Below are positions 12,801 through 24,710 of a stretch of 64,000 bases of DNA, one piece after another. The position numbers were made by a program, and so were the translations under genes. Source of the stretch: Daphnia carinata (lineage: Eukaryota > Arthropoda > Branchiopoda > Diplostraca > Daphniidae). The stretch covers positions 10,662,971-10,726,970 of the forward strand of contig NC_081333.1 of NCBI RefSeq assembly GCF_022539665.2, written 5' to 3'. The notes under the pieces were generated by a model, which made no database searches, was not told the origin of the DNA, and worked only from the letters and a program-made list of their open reading frames with translations. Position 1 is the stretch's first letter. The number at the start of each line of letters is the position of its first letter.

Positions 12801-15800
12801 AGGACCTGGTGAACCCATTTGACCTGTTGGTCCGGAATCTCCTCTATCGCCTTTCGGTCCAACTTGACCAGGGGGCCCCTGTTGTAAACAAACGCACGTC
12901 AGCCAATTGTCGATGCAAATTGAAATGAAATTCATCATTTACCGTGTCTCCTCGAGAGCCGGGAATTCCGGATTCTCCTCTTGGTCCAGCAATACCAGGA
13001 TTACCCGGCAAACCTTCCTTTCCGGTTTCTCCTGGCACTCCTCGCAAACCCTTTTATTGAAAAACGTAAGATAATGCCCAAGTTTTCTTTAGTGGAGGGG
13101 AGTTACCATATCTCCTTTAGTGCCAGGCTCTCCACGAAGACCTTGAGGTCCTGGTAAACCTTGTATTCCACGCTCTCCGGATAGACCGCGGGGACCAGGT
13201 GGACCCTGAACAAAAAATCGGGACCTCTTAAAGAAATCTACGCTACGCAATGCAAAAAAGTATAAGTACATCTGTTCCGTTTCGTCCTGCTACTCCTGGC
13301 GGACATGTCTGTTCGCAAGCGGGCTGAATTTGCTCCCTGGGTGGAGGTGGTGGCTGTCAAAACAGATGGATTAAGTTAAGCGTAATGGCATTCAACGTAT
13401 GCAAAATAGTGATTTGTATTACCGGCAATTCTTCACATGTTTCACGCTCAGGACGTGCGGGATCGCAGCTCATCACCATCCACTGAAGTTCGATCTGAAA
13501 GATGAAATAGTTCAACAGTGAACAACATCAAGTGAATGCAATAAGGAACCGCTTGGAATCTCAAATGTTGCTTTATACTGACGTACCGGAACAGTTCGTT
13601 TAGTGCCGGCCACTTTGGAAATGGCGATCTCTCCGTTGACGTCGATAGGTCCGCGGATGTCGAGCGGAAGTTCTTCGCTGAACTCGCAGTCGACGTAGAG
13701 GACGACGCGTTCTCGATGCACCCCAAAGTGAACTTTGTGCCATTCTTTATCAAAGACCTAGAATCATGATTGCAATCCACATTACTAACCGACAAGTATC
13801 AGGTAAATTTCATTCATTTATTACCTGGGCTTTGCGGAAGACGAGCGTTTGCAGCTTACCGCTAAAGTCGTTAATGCCGAACTCGATGGTATTCTTGCGC
13901 GGATTGAGGGTAACCTGGAACTGTGGGCGTTGACGCAGATCACTGATGCGAATAATGTTCCATGCTGTCTTCGGTGGTTTTCGCGTTCGGAAAGTGCAGA
14001 TGAACGAGAACTGCTGCGGAAGGCCTTGAGGGAAAATGTTTCTGTGATTGGAAATCACCGCGATGAGTTATGCACACGATTGATCAAAAAATTTCATTAG
14101 ATGGTAACAAGACCTCGTCGGAACGACCAAATCGGCTTCCTTCTCCAAGCGATAGGCAGTTTGCAAGCGACTGGAACCGCGCACCTTGGTGACGCCAGGG
14201 TACTTGGTCTCGAGAACGTCTAACCGGAACTGGCGGATGAAATCAAAGGCTTGAAGATCGTCCTCGCCCGGGCGATAGTCGGAGCAAGGCCCATTAAAGT
14301 CCACATCTCCTGCTCCAGGAGCTGATAACAATTCAAAAACGAATCATTTTTTTTTTCTTGTTTTCTGTAGAGCTTAAAAATTTAATCGATTACCTGGACG
14401 AGTGAAAACGGAAACATCGCCGCGGTTTGGCGACGAATCTATTGCAATGGCGATTGAAAAAAAAACAAAAAAACATTGATTTATTTTTTTTAAAGGCGCC
14501 TGCGATTTCCATCGAAACAAAATTCAGTAAGAAAATATTTAAATGTTTATAAGATGAGGCGACATTGTGGCCGTCAAACTAGGTCAGGGCGATTTGTGAG
14601 CCGGACTTAAAACAGTCGTTCGTTTCAGACGATATCTGGTATACATTTGGTTTTTCTTTTTTCTAAATTTCTCTTTTTTTTTTCTTTCTCTTCGTGGCAG
14701 CAGTCGCTGGCCGGATAGAAGGATACGGATAAAGAGATAGCAAAGGTCGCCAGCCACATGTTATTCCTTCGCCTCTGTGTGGATTCCAGCTCAAAGCAGA
14801 CCAACTTCAAACCAGTGATTCAAATTCGAAACTCTGGTTTTCTCTTTGATCAACCATCTTTTTCTAGTTTTAGTGACATGTTTGAAACGAAATGATTGCC
14901 AGAAAAAAAAACACTTGGTAGAAGAAGAAAAGCAGAAAAGTGGAGACCAACTAGTAAAAAAAAAAGAAATCAAAGTGTAACAAACCCTCAGCGTCGATTT
15001 CGTCGTATTCAGAATTGCCAAGTGCGTCCAAGTCGTCAGTCAATTCTTCATCTTCGTCAAACTCACTTTCACCACTCTCTAGATTAGAACCATCACCGCT
15101 GTTAGTATTTCGGTAAATATTTTTCATAAAACATTCTTATTTCAAGAAAAAAAAAAATGAGTCTCTTTAAACACCGTTCCGTTTTTGGGTATTCAAGAAA
15201 TGGATCATGAGAACGTCATCGACGCGTGTTTATAGTAACGGCCTTCACCCTCTTCAGAGTTCGCAGGTCAGTGGAAAAAAAACACACACACATACAAAAC
15301 AGAAAAAAAAGTAGAAGCAAAAATATAACATAGAGCTCTTGTGAACATATGAACTAATGAGATCGCCAGACTTGATGGGTCTGCCTAACCCAAATAAGAA
15401 ATCCACGCTCAATAACATACAGCACTCTTGTAGCCAACCAAAGTGCTGTGTATGCTCGTAAATCTCTGCCCGATGAGATTGTCAAGCAAACAGACTAGCT
15501 GGGCTAAAGTGCAGATGGTGAAAAAAAAAATCGCGTTCTTAATGGAAAATTTTGATCAACCAAAAAAAAAAAAAAAAAACAGTACAAAAGAACCGTGTCC
15601 TTTATAGCCCGGATGAAACGAAAATTCTGTGAGTAGATAAGGGTTAAGTGAAGTGGAAAGGATCCGTGATATCCGTCACAGAGGCAGATCTAAAGATATC
15701 AGGCATTTGCATAAATTCCTTTTACCTTGACGTTTAAGTCGCTGCTGACGGGCTTCAGTGGTTCCCCAAAGCTGGAGAGCCAGCAGCAATCCGAACAACA

Positions 15801-16848
15801 GAAGCTGACTGACTACCTTTCTCCTTTTCCTGCAGAAAAAAAAATGCAAAGGAATTTTTTTGATCTAATAGAATCAACATTTTGCCAAAAAATGTCCAAG
15901 CGAGACCTTGTCGAGGGAAAAAAAGTACCCGAGAAATAAATTAGATAGCCACCTTGCATTCGCCTGTCACGATAGCCATCTCCTTTAATACAAGTTATAG
16001 CATTCATCCTGTTTTACACAACACCACCCGTCACCTTTTTGACTTGTTGCAATGGAACAGAGAAAAGCAACAGACCAGTTTATTCACAACATTCCTCTTT
16101 TGCTGTAGCAGGCTATCGCACGTGACTAACCGAACCTGACTGCGAGAGAGATAATGTATGTATATGTAGCCGTCATGACTGGTAAAGTTTATTTCGGCCG
16201 GTTTCATCAGCATACGATCCCCTTCCTACACCCCACACCCTCCCCCATCTCGTCCAAATGACCGTACCCATTTTCATAAAATATCGCATTTATCTTCTTT
16301 CAAATTCCATGACAGAAGGAAAGGGCAACTATTGTTCGTGAGATAGTTTTAAATCAGATTATTGGTGAATATTCTTTTCTAAATGGAATGAAACATGATT
16401 GTTGATCATGATTTTAAATGCAGTTGACAGAAAGGTATGTTCAGCCATAAAGGAAGAGTGATCTGATCAACAGCTACCCCCTCTTCAAGCTGCGCATGTT
16501 AATGCTACGGGTACTCTTATGAATAATTAAATCACAGTAGATTTTTGTGTTTTTGTGGCCGTGGTGATATCCTCCGCCTTCATGTCACACGCGCCAGCAA
16601 ATAAAAAAAGAGAAAATCAAATGGCTGTTACGATCTTTGGGCTCTCACTTTGGAACCCACCGCATCAAAGTCCTTCCTATACAGATTGATCGCAATCATC
16701 TCTTGACGTAAAGCCAATTGTTTACTCACGAAGCTGTCGCTATGTGTTGGTCGGAGACTGTCCGCTGATTATACGAAGATTCGCATTCCTACATTGCAGA
16801 AGAGTTAGTTTCGAATGATTACCTGGTGGATAGGACGGTAATAACCAT
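9874..16848 (-). CDS. Collagen alpha-1(IX)-like FACIT chain with thrombospondin N-terminal-like domain
   Basis: Secreted extracellular-matrix collagen. Proposed first coding exons: 16848-16823 (MVITVLSTR), 15829-15726 (signal peptide core [19 protein letters not shown] then RLKRQ), an acidic exon 15078-14986 ([20 protein letters not shown]) and 14438-14394; all junctions agree in phase. Next comes a TSPN/laminin-G-like domain in several exons from 14321 to about 13430: [13 protein letters not shown], a [18 protein letters not shown] core, FVDC-like [20 protein letters not shown] and [19 protein letters not shown], which track vertebrate collagen IX closely. From about 13330 to 9900 there are about ten exons of Gly-X-Y repeats with several short interruptions. 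The chain ends GFCAGC plus about 18 residues (stop 9876-9874), a short two-Cys tail like a FACIT COL1-NC1 junction. The first exon is the least certain part. Confidence 0.85.
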
Positions 16849-18740
16849 CCTCACGACGATGTGTTTATTCCTTTCAGGCGAATGGAACGCAGCAGTTGGG
16901 CATGGAAATGTTGGCGAAATGAGTAAGTTGTGAGCGGCGTAGAGCTTAGGGCGCGCGCTCTCACTCACGACACTATCTCTAGTTCATCGATGTTGGCGGT
17001 GCGTGTTGGCTGTTCTTTCTTTCTCCCTCTGTATATTTTTTTCTTCAAGATGTTGAACTAAAGTCACGAACGAGAGCCTCGACGGGAAGAAACTGCTTGA
17101 CGCGATCCACTGGCCCTGACTGCAGCTGGCCGATGTCTTGAAGTGAACTCCTTGGTTGAAAAACCCCCACTCTGTGCTGGTGTAACCCAACGGCCTGACA
17201 CCAACTTGAGACTGCCCCTCTCTTCTCCATCGACTCCCCTATCATCCGCTCAGCTCGTCATTTTCCTCCCACCCTTCCTCTAGCTCCTTCTCGCCTCAAT
17301 AACATTTTCGTTTTTTCGTCTTCTTCTTCTTCTTCTCTTCTTCATCATCTTCATCTTCATCTTCAAGTTAGCCCAGTTTCATCTGTTTTTATTCCCCTTG
17401 TATTTATTTACTGAAATAGAAGACTGTATAGTCGAGAACTGATGCTGTACTGTAGGCATCAGCAGCGTGCGTGTTTCCATCTTGTTGTGCATTCACATCC
17501 GATCCAGTTATACATAGCAGCTAGCGTCAATGAGTTGTTGCGTTAGACAGCTTCAAAAAGGAAAGAGAGAAAAGGGAAAGAAAGAGAAGAAAACGGTCAA
17601 ATAGTGGATTAGATCTGGTGTAGACGGTGTCGGTTTTCACAAGTGGTTTAACATTCGCGTCTTAATGCGATGACCAACTCCGACCATGCTGGACGTTTCG
17701 TGTTTTTGCTATCGACAACTTGCACGGATGTTTTCTCGTCCTTCGCCCACCAGCCCTCGAGATTGATCATAATCAGTTTCCATCTTCATCAGGAAAATCA
17801 ATTAGAGGGCTTGCTCTTTTATGATATCACGTCATCGTCCTCCACTTTCAGATAATAGGCTGGGTCTAGCGTTCAAAGCTGACGTTCATCTCAAGCTGTT
17901 GCTTTGCCTGCTCGGCATCGAAGCTTGTGCCCGGCTAGCAATATACACGCAGTCATACAAATAATCTATCTGCGTGGTTCGATTGAAATTTTTGAGCGTG
18001 ATCGTTTGAATATCTCAACGAGCCATGTTCTCCCTTGTTTTCTCTCTTTTGTTTCCGCCGTCCTGATTCAGCACAATCGTGCGGCGTGGTTTCACAGAAA
18101 ACATGTCGAAAACAAACTTTAACCATCCGGTCATGTTGTGACTGCTTGTGCCTTTAGAAAGAGTTAGTCTTATGTAAACTTTTGGATGAAAGATGTCGAG
18201 AGAATGAAAGAGAACAGAACGAAGGAGAGACATCGGGGAATCTTAGACGCTGCTATCGGCATCAACGGTCGCGCGGGAGTAGGCGGACAGAGCCGGCAGA
18301 GAGAGAGAGAGCGGGCGGGAAACATCACGGCATCCAGGCGCCAGTAACGAGTCCCTTATCATTTTAAAGTATCAATATGTCATACCATACATGGCCCCTC
18401 GAAAAGGTCATGTTAACCGGTTCCTTTCATGTTTTTTAATCATGAGAGAGACTTCTTCGATTTTCTTGCGTTGCTGGCAGCTTTCATTTCCACTCCGATG
18501 GCGCTCTTCCTTGTACTATTTGATATGTTTCTTTTTCTTGAGGCATTAGTTCAGACAAGACGATTGTCATCCGACAAGTGCCGCAAACACTTCCGAAAAT
18601 CATGTTTTCTTAATTAAGTGTTTGATGCATAGTTGTTTTATTTGTCGATAGATGGCGAAAAAGTTGTTTACTTCAATTTGCGTTTCAAAGACGAATACCA
18701 GATGAATTCAAAAGCGTGGTGGAAAATACATTGAAAACCA
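16849..18740. other. Intergenic: collagen promoter side
   Basis: About 1.9 kb with no recognisable gene. It includes a pyrimidine CTT/ATC microsatellite (17329-17366), purine-rich runs (17560-17590) and a GA run at 18300-18313. The GC- and GA-rich part at 16930-16990 is a plausible site for the collagen 5' UTR and promoter on the minus strand. Confidence 0.4.
17329..17366. repeat. (TTC)n/(ATC)n microsatellite
   Basis: A pure pyrimidine-rich run of TTC units followed by TCATCTTCATCT units. Simple repeat without coding support. Confidence 0.9.
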
Positions 18741-19665
18741 ATGGCTGGCGTTAAGCTAATGGGTCATAGTTCTGATGATGATTTTAAGGGTTGCTCACCT
18801 CCTTTAAGCCAAAAACTTGTAAAAAGAAATCAAAAAATTCCAAACGGTCACATTTTAGCATCATTGAAATGGAGAAATACTGCAGTTGTCCAGAAAATGA
18901 CAGGTTGTAGACATGATACTAATTCTTAACATTTGTTTTCTCTTTTAAATAAAAATAGTATAATTCAATGCTTGTCATTCTGTATTAGAGAGTATCAAGG
19001 TTTTATTTTCTTCTGATCTTGGCATTGTTGATTTCCATCCATCTGGAGACTGTGCAGTGATTTACATTTCTGCAGCTGAAATGATTGAAGGTCTTTTATA
19101 TAAGAAACGGCTAGCTGGACTTAAAGCAGTAAATTTTCTCGTGATTTTGGTTTTTTGATCACCATTTCTTAAGGACACCTGTATAATTTCGTTATTGTTA
19201 ATAGGTCAAAGGAATCCGAAAGGTCATTGTGGCTGAAAGAACTTACCTGTCATTACAACAATTCTCCTCCCTTCAGCAGTTTGCAGTTCTAGAACTTGAA
19301 TTAGATCTTATTCCAGTCACGGAAAATGGTCTTCATAGCCTCTTAGTACAAATGGTATAATGTAAAACATATAAACTGATATATGTTTTATTACAGCTTA
19401 TTCTGCTTATGAACTTCAGGTATCTGCTGAAAATAAAATATCAAAAAATCCATTCCTGCAGCCTTTAAAAATTCCAGATGAAGAGCTGTCAGCCCATGTA
19501 TCAATTGCTTTAAAAAATATTCCAAAAATTGGGGAAAAGAAAATTATGATGCTGGTGGAGAGATTTGGTTCATTGCATAACATTGCAATAGCTTCAGTTG
19601 AAGATTTGTCATCTTTGCTTGGTGCTTCACCTGCACAACTAGTATGGGACTATTTTAACAAATGA
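18741..19665 (+). CDS. FAAP24: FAAP24, Fanconi anaemia core complex-associated protein
   Basis: DNA-binding partner of FANCM that brings the Fanconi complex to damaged DNA in the nucleus. Four exons, 18741-18903, 18989-19128, 19205-19354 and 19420-19665, give 232 aa with all phases consistent; human FAAP24 is 215 aa. The N-terminal half keeps the family's inactive nuclease-like (ERCC4/XPF-type) fold: PNGHILASLKWRNTAVVQKM, SIKVLFSSDLGIVDFHP, YKKRLAGLKAVKGIRKVIVA and FAVLELELDLIPV. The C-terminal (HhH)2 region has the hairpin IPKIGEKKIMMLVERFGS. No XPF-type catalytic ERK motif is present, as expected. The gene ends 583 bp from the end of the convergent PNP gene. Confidence is high from the ordered motif match and the clean splicing. 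Confidence 0.9.
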
Positions 19666-20247
19666 AGTGACATTGTCAGTCCTTCCAATCATCATCGTCG
19701 TCAAGTACTATTATTCCAATTGATTATTCCAGAGTGTGTATTTATTTTCATATGCATAATTTCCAATTCTTAAAATCTAGTATCCATAAAAGAACAATTA
19801 TTTGGAATCACTTTTACGTCGTCGACAGAAATAAGTATGTATTTTGCTTATTGGAAAAATGTTTAAGAAACTAAAAAGTTTTTTTTTCTTTTTTTAAATT
19901 CATGAATAGCAAATTATCGGAGGTTCGACCGATCAATTTACAACAAATCAAGGTGCAGGTCATCTCCCAAAAACGTTAAACTTATTTTTTTTTTTGCACA
20001 GATACAGGTGTGGCTAGAATATACGTAGTTCAATATTGGGTTCAAAATTGGACGTGAAGATACAATTATGAGCTATCGGCATCTGAACATAGATAACCAC
20101 GAAAAAGGTCTAAAAAAAATGCCGCACTGTTACACGAACAAAATCGCTTTGACGTCGCGTTGCAATTGGGTATGTACCGTATATATATAGAATAATATTG
20201 AATCTTCTACGACAGCCTGCGATTTGCGAGTCGAGTGTCGGGAAATA
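19666..20247. other. Tail-to-tail intergenic region FAAP24/PNP
   Basis: Holds the 3' UTRs of two convergent genes. AT-rich, with T-tracts; no gene seen. Confidence 0.5.
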
Positions 20248-22593
20248 TCAGTTTTCATCAACCGAGCCATTCTTCCCGTTGACGGGTGGCATTTCATTGG
20301 CCATGGATGAGACTACACGTGTAACAAAAAGATTCAAGTCATTTTGGCGTTTGTTAGCAGTTTCGATAACCTCTTCGTGATTGGCTTCGCCTTGTGCGTC
20401 ATAATCTGTGATACATTCGTTTGTGATAAGACTGAACGCAAAAACAGTCATTCCGCAGTGTCGCGCCACCATCACCTCTGGAACCGTGCTCATCCCTAAA
20501 ACAGAATGTGATAATACGTGACATTTTCTAAAGTGAACTTCGTGGGAACGAAAACATACCGACTGCATCGACGCCCAACATGCGCAGAAGTCTCAGTTCC
20601 GCAACTGTTTCATAAGCCGGTCCTCCCAACATGACGTAAACGCCTTCACGTATATATTGATCAATACCAATATCTTTGGCTACCTGTTTAGCCATTTGAC
20701 GGAGGCGTTGGTCATAAGAATTATTCATGGCCGGGAAACGCGGTCCAAATCTGTCGAACCATATAAAGAAAAGTATTTATTTCCTGCTTTCATTCTCATG
20801 GTCTTTACCGATTGTGGCAACTACCAACCTTTCGTCGTTGCGACCTTTTAAAGGACTATCTCCGGCAAATCCTTGCATATTAATGTGGTCCTTGAGTAGC
20901 ATGATATCGCCAACGTTATATGCTGGGTTAAGTCCACCAGCCGCATTCGTTACGATGATATGCGACACGCCCGTTAGTTTCATCACCCTGACTGGCATTG
21001 CACACTACAGAAACGGAAGAAACTTGTTGATTATGGGAAGAACCAAAACCTTGGCCTATAATTAAATGACCTTCCACAAGGCATATCCTTCGTAGCAGTG
21101 GAACCTTCCTTGCATGCAAATGACGGGCACATCTTCTAGTAACCCTATTACCATGCGACCAGCATGCCCCGGAACAGTCGACGCAGGAAAATTGGGAATC
21201 TCTTCATATGGGAAAACATCCTTTTCTTTTAGTAATTCCGCTAGACCACCTTGAGGATTCCATACATAGCAAGATTATAGTAGCTTGACTTGATGGAGCC
21301 AAGAAAAACTAAATGGATTACCAAGTCCAGAGCCGCAGATGATTCCAATTCGTGGACGATGTTTTGTCCGTTCCAGTAGAAAGCGGGAACTCTGTTCGAT
21401 GACCTCGTATGTGTACCTGTTTTTGAACCAGTTTAACGGTTGGACGATGAGATCCCATCACTAAAGTACAGCTGTCAAATTTCATGCAAGTCAGTGGAAT
21501 ATTAGGATGTTAGTAGGTTTCAGGTTCCACTTACGGATGGGGATCGCCGGGAAAAACGAATTCGAGCACTTCGCGGCCGCCACCGGACGCATGAGCCGTG
21601 ATAGGAGTCGGCGGCGGGACACTTCCCGTTTCGAAATTGCAGCCCGGAGAGGTAGGCAGATAGAAAAAGGACAAAGACGAGAAAGCGACCAAAAGCCAAA
21701 AAACAACATGCATGCGCTGGTTAGAACCTTTCTCCGAAACAAAATTCAAAACATTATACGGACAGAACCGGTTTTGCTCGCCATGAAGAACTTAACCGTT
21801 ATAAGCTATGAAGTAGCCTTGAGAAACAATTTCGTAGTGCGTCGGAGGCTTGACTTGCGGGCATGTTTTGCTTTTACCTTCGTAAAAAAGTTAAATATAG
21901 CAAATTTTGCTTTGGGCTGCAACTCAAAAAGGAAATTGTAAGTTGTAAACCCACAACCTTAGTTAGTTGGCATTATTCTAAAATACATTCAGGGTGGTAC
22001 AGCTAGTCCACGATAAGCTTATACGATATCCCTCAAGACCTGAACAAGATATCTACGATATCAAATTACGAGTTGATCGACGGAGCATCACGTGCTCGAG
22101 GTTGAGAAAAATGTAACCTTTTCTTTCCAGAATCCACCGATTTGCGACTACGACAGCAGATTGACAAAAATTTCATGGAAACCTGGCCCTGCATGGTATA
22201 CTTCAGCATTAGCACAAGATAGCCTCTGGGCAGCGTTGTTTGTTTCCAGCTTTCACTCAAACTGCAAAAGAAGCTAAGCTCCCCTCCACCGAAGGCAAAC
22301 CATATGGCTAAAAAAGATTGAAATTCGGCGAATTTTTGGCATGCATAAACCCCAACGAAAAAAAGAAACACGGTTGTCACCGTTTTTAAAAGGTAAATCG
22401 ACCTTGAAGTTGTTAGTAGAAAACTGATGTTTAGATGTTAGCCAGCAGATGAATTAAAACGAAAAAAAAAAAGAACTTACGGTCTGTCGATATCGGGAAG
22501 AGGATGTTTCATCAACGGTTCAACGTAATGGCCATTAGTATTGATGCTACCGTTGGTAAGAGGGACCGTTTCTCGGCTTCTTTCTGGCGCCAT
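20248..22593 (-). CDS. PNP: Purine nucleoside phosphorylase, cytosolic form
   Basis: Phosphorolysis of inosine and guanosine to base plus ribose-1-phosphate in purine salvage. Exons 22593-22481, 21416-21322, 21249-21071, 21004-20829, 20750-20560 and 20495-20248 give 333 aa in phase (human about 289 aa; the extra length is at the two ends). Trimeric PNP features: [15 protein letters not shown], the phosphate-binding HAGR region with [38 protein letters not shown] and [15 protein letters not shown], then [10 protein letters not shown] and ANHEEV. This first exon encodes [20 protein letters not shown]..., with no signal sequence. A second possible first exon, listed separately, lies inside the 1.06-kb first intron. 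Confidence 0.93.
21535..21713 (-). CDS. PNP: Alternative first exon of PNP with signal-anchor sequence
   Basis: An open frame from ATG 21713 encodes [20 protein letters not shown], a hydrophobic N terminus, followed by a Pro/Gly-rich linker ending VFPGDPHP. It ends at a consensus donor (CATCC|GTAAGT, GT at 21534-21533) that leaves two bases of a codon, exactly the phase left by the standard first exon, so it joins exon 2 at 21416 as HPYTYEV instead of RPYTYEV. The product would be 355 aa. An upstream Met at 21749 in the same frame is possible. If used, it would send PNP into the secretory pathway as a secreted or type II membrane form. No promoter element is visible. The splice phase and quality are seen directly; expression is inferred. 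Confidence 0.55.
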
Positions 22594-24027
22594 AATTCAC
22601 TTGATTTGTTTTTAATCAAAACTTTAGAAAAATTCAAAAAATATCGATGTTAGGATTCCGCAACTAATAGTGAAGTGACTAGAGAGTTTTGGTTGCCAAG
22701 CTTTATATAAGGCTGTTTGCGGGAGGCTCTGGGGTAACAAAACACGCTCGATGGCCCCCTTCTTCCCCAAGGCCAACGAACATTGCATGGTTCGACCAGA
22801 ATTGGCTTCGGATTGGTGGGCACGAGTCGACACACCTCCTGTTTCTCTATTTCGCTTTCAACAATCGAAAAGACGCAAAACAAAACTTACGTGCTATTTA
22901 TCACGAAACTGTGCCTTTGGCGGGAACAACTGTGAGGAATGTTTTTGCGGATGTCGTTTTTCACGAATTTAATCAGGGCGAAAAGCCCATGACATCATCG
23001 GGAAAGATCAATAACACGTGCTGAATTGTCATAGAGTTCATCAGCCATGAAAAGGAGCTGCTCATAGTATAGGATTTAAAGATCGCGCACTTCCTCGTCA
23101 TCGGAGACCGATACCAATTATTAACAAAACGTATTTTGCACCAACGGTTGTGAAACAGAATTAGGACAAAATTTCAGAGGAAAAAAATAACATAGATCGA
23201 AGCAAGGCTCCACCCTTCATATGTGATTTCCGTGCAAACTGGAATATCTGTTGTAGGTACGCCCTTGAAAACCATCCATCAAGGTATTCATTATGAGGAA
23301 CATTCAAGGTCAATACAGGAGATTATAATTTTTTCTGATTTAGAGGATTTTACCTTAAAGCGTCATCTTTTACTAGCTGACCTGCTATGACCTTTAAGGG
23401 ATACAGTGAATCCTTAATGGCGAACAGGAATTACTGGGTAATACATTCGTCTCTCGAAAGCAGACATTACGGTCCTTATTTCGTTTCTTTTAAGTCATCC
23501 TTGTTACAAAATAATGCTTAATGCTTATTTTACGAAAGTAATATGAAAAACTACAGTGAAACATTCTGTTCACATGGGCGGCAGGTGTACCAAAACGTTG
23601 TTAAATGGTAAATATACTTGTAAAAATGAGCTACTTACCCCTCGGAACTGCAGAATGACATCTCGAAACTCGTCCTTCAAAGGGTAAAGATTTTTGTTTC
23701 GCTGTCTCTTAAGGAATGAGCAGGTAAAGGAATTAGATCCCTAAACTCTTTCCGACCTGTGTTCCTTCGTCTGCAAAAATGTACCAGAAAGAAAGATGGC
23801 CACCACCATGATCGTTATTTGAGGACCTGCGCACCGGTTTTTTTATCTGTTCTGTAAAAGATTGTGTAGTTTACTATTTAAGAAAGAATCCGATTAATTC
23901 ATAATTTAATTGATCGATATAGCTGGATATAAATGGACAAATACCCCAAAACAAATTGATTTACAAGTAAACAAATACCAACATATGTTTAACGGGTTAA
24001 GTATCATTTCCTTCTGGCAAACTATAT
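22594..24027. other. Intergenic: PNP promoter side
   Basis: About 1.4 kb. A 111-codon plus frame (22689-23024) overlaps open frames on the other strand and matches no family I know. The sequence just upstream of the PNP start should hold its promoter. I see no gene. Confidence 0.4.
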
Positions 24028-24146
24028 AAGTCGATATCAAATTCTGCATTCCCAGCTTTTTCCCTTGCAAATAGCTTCTAATACCTTAAAGTCGATATCA
24101 AATTCTGCATTCCCAGCTTTTTCCCTTGCAAATAGCTTCTAATACC
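24028..24146. repeat. 58-bp tandem direct duplication
   Basis: Copy 1 at 24028-24085 and copy 2 at 24089-24146 appear identical (both start AAGTCGATATCAAATTC and end GCTTCTAATACC), separated by TTA. The lack of divergence points to a recent duplication or an assembly artefact. Confidence 0.93.
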
Positions 24147-24243
24147 ACTTCAGTTCAATCCGAACTTCCGCTTTTTATATAATATAAGAATGGTTATTTT
24201 TCTTTACCATTGTTATATACCTGAGATTTGAACCACATCGTAT

Positions 24244-24317
24244 GTTTTCATGGTGTAGTTGGTTATCACATCAGTCTAACACACTGAAGGTCTCCAGTTC
24301 GAACCTGGATGAAAACA
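24244..24317 (+). tRNA. trnV-AAC: tRNA-Val (anticodon AAC)
   Basis: A complete 74-nt cloverleaf. The acceptor stem pairs GTTTTCA (24244-24250) with TGAAAAC (24310-24316); the discriminator is A. The anticodon arm TCAGT-CTAACAC-ACTGA gives AAC, which after A34-to-inosine editing reads Val codons. The T arm has the standard GTTCGAACC B-box sequence. A T6 run about 5 bp downstream (24322-24327) is a good Pol III terminator. Confidence 0.95.
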
Positions 24318-24710
24318 GATATTTTTTTCTTAATTCAAATTCTTTTAGGAATGTTCATATGTCTTTTATTAGATATAAAATTTTAGTAACGTTGATAAAT
24401 TCACTAGATGTGAATTGTGAATTTTCTGATTTTATATAAATATATGTATAAAACTCGTCGTATGTGGCATTACTGCATGATCCTTTGCGTCATTTGTGTT
24501 AGCAATTATTTTCTTCTGCTATCGCCACTAACCAGTGGCTTTAGGATTTGCTCTTGACTTTGTATGTTATTGCTGAATATTAATATTAATTTATTATAAA
24601 TAACTTACAACATTTCACCAATAGTCTGTGCCAGGTATGAAAAGCTTCAAGCAGTTTTATGTATCTAGGATACATCGTTCAACCACGTTTACCATTCAGA
24701 GTATCTAGTC

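Noticed and set aside
15225-15270. Possible extra collagen exon ([13 protein letters not shown]-like reading)
   Set aside because: No convincing acceptor before it, and the exons at 15829-15726 and 15078-14986 already join in phase without it.
22689-23024. 111-codon plus frame in the PNP 5' flank
   Set aside because: Overlaps other open frames on both strands, no splice context, no family resemblance, and lies where the PNP promoter should be.
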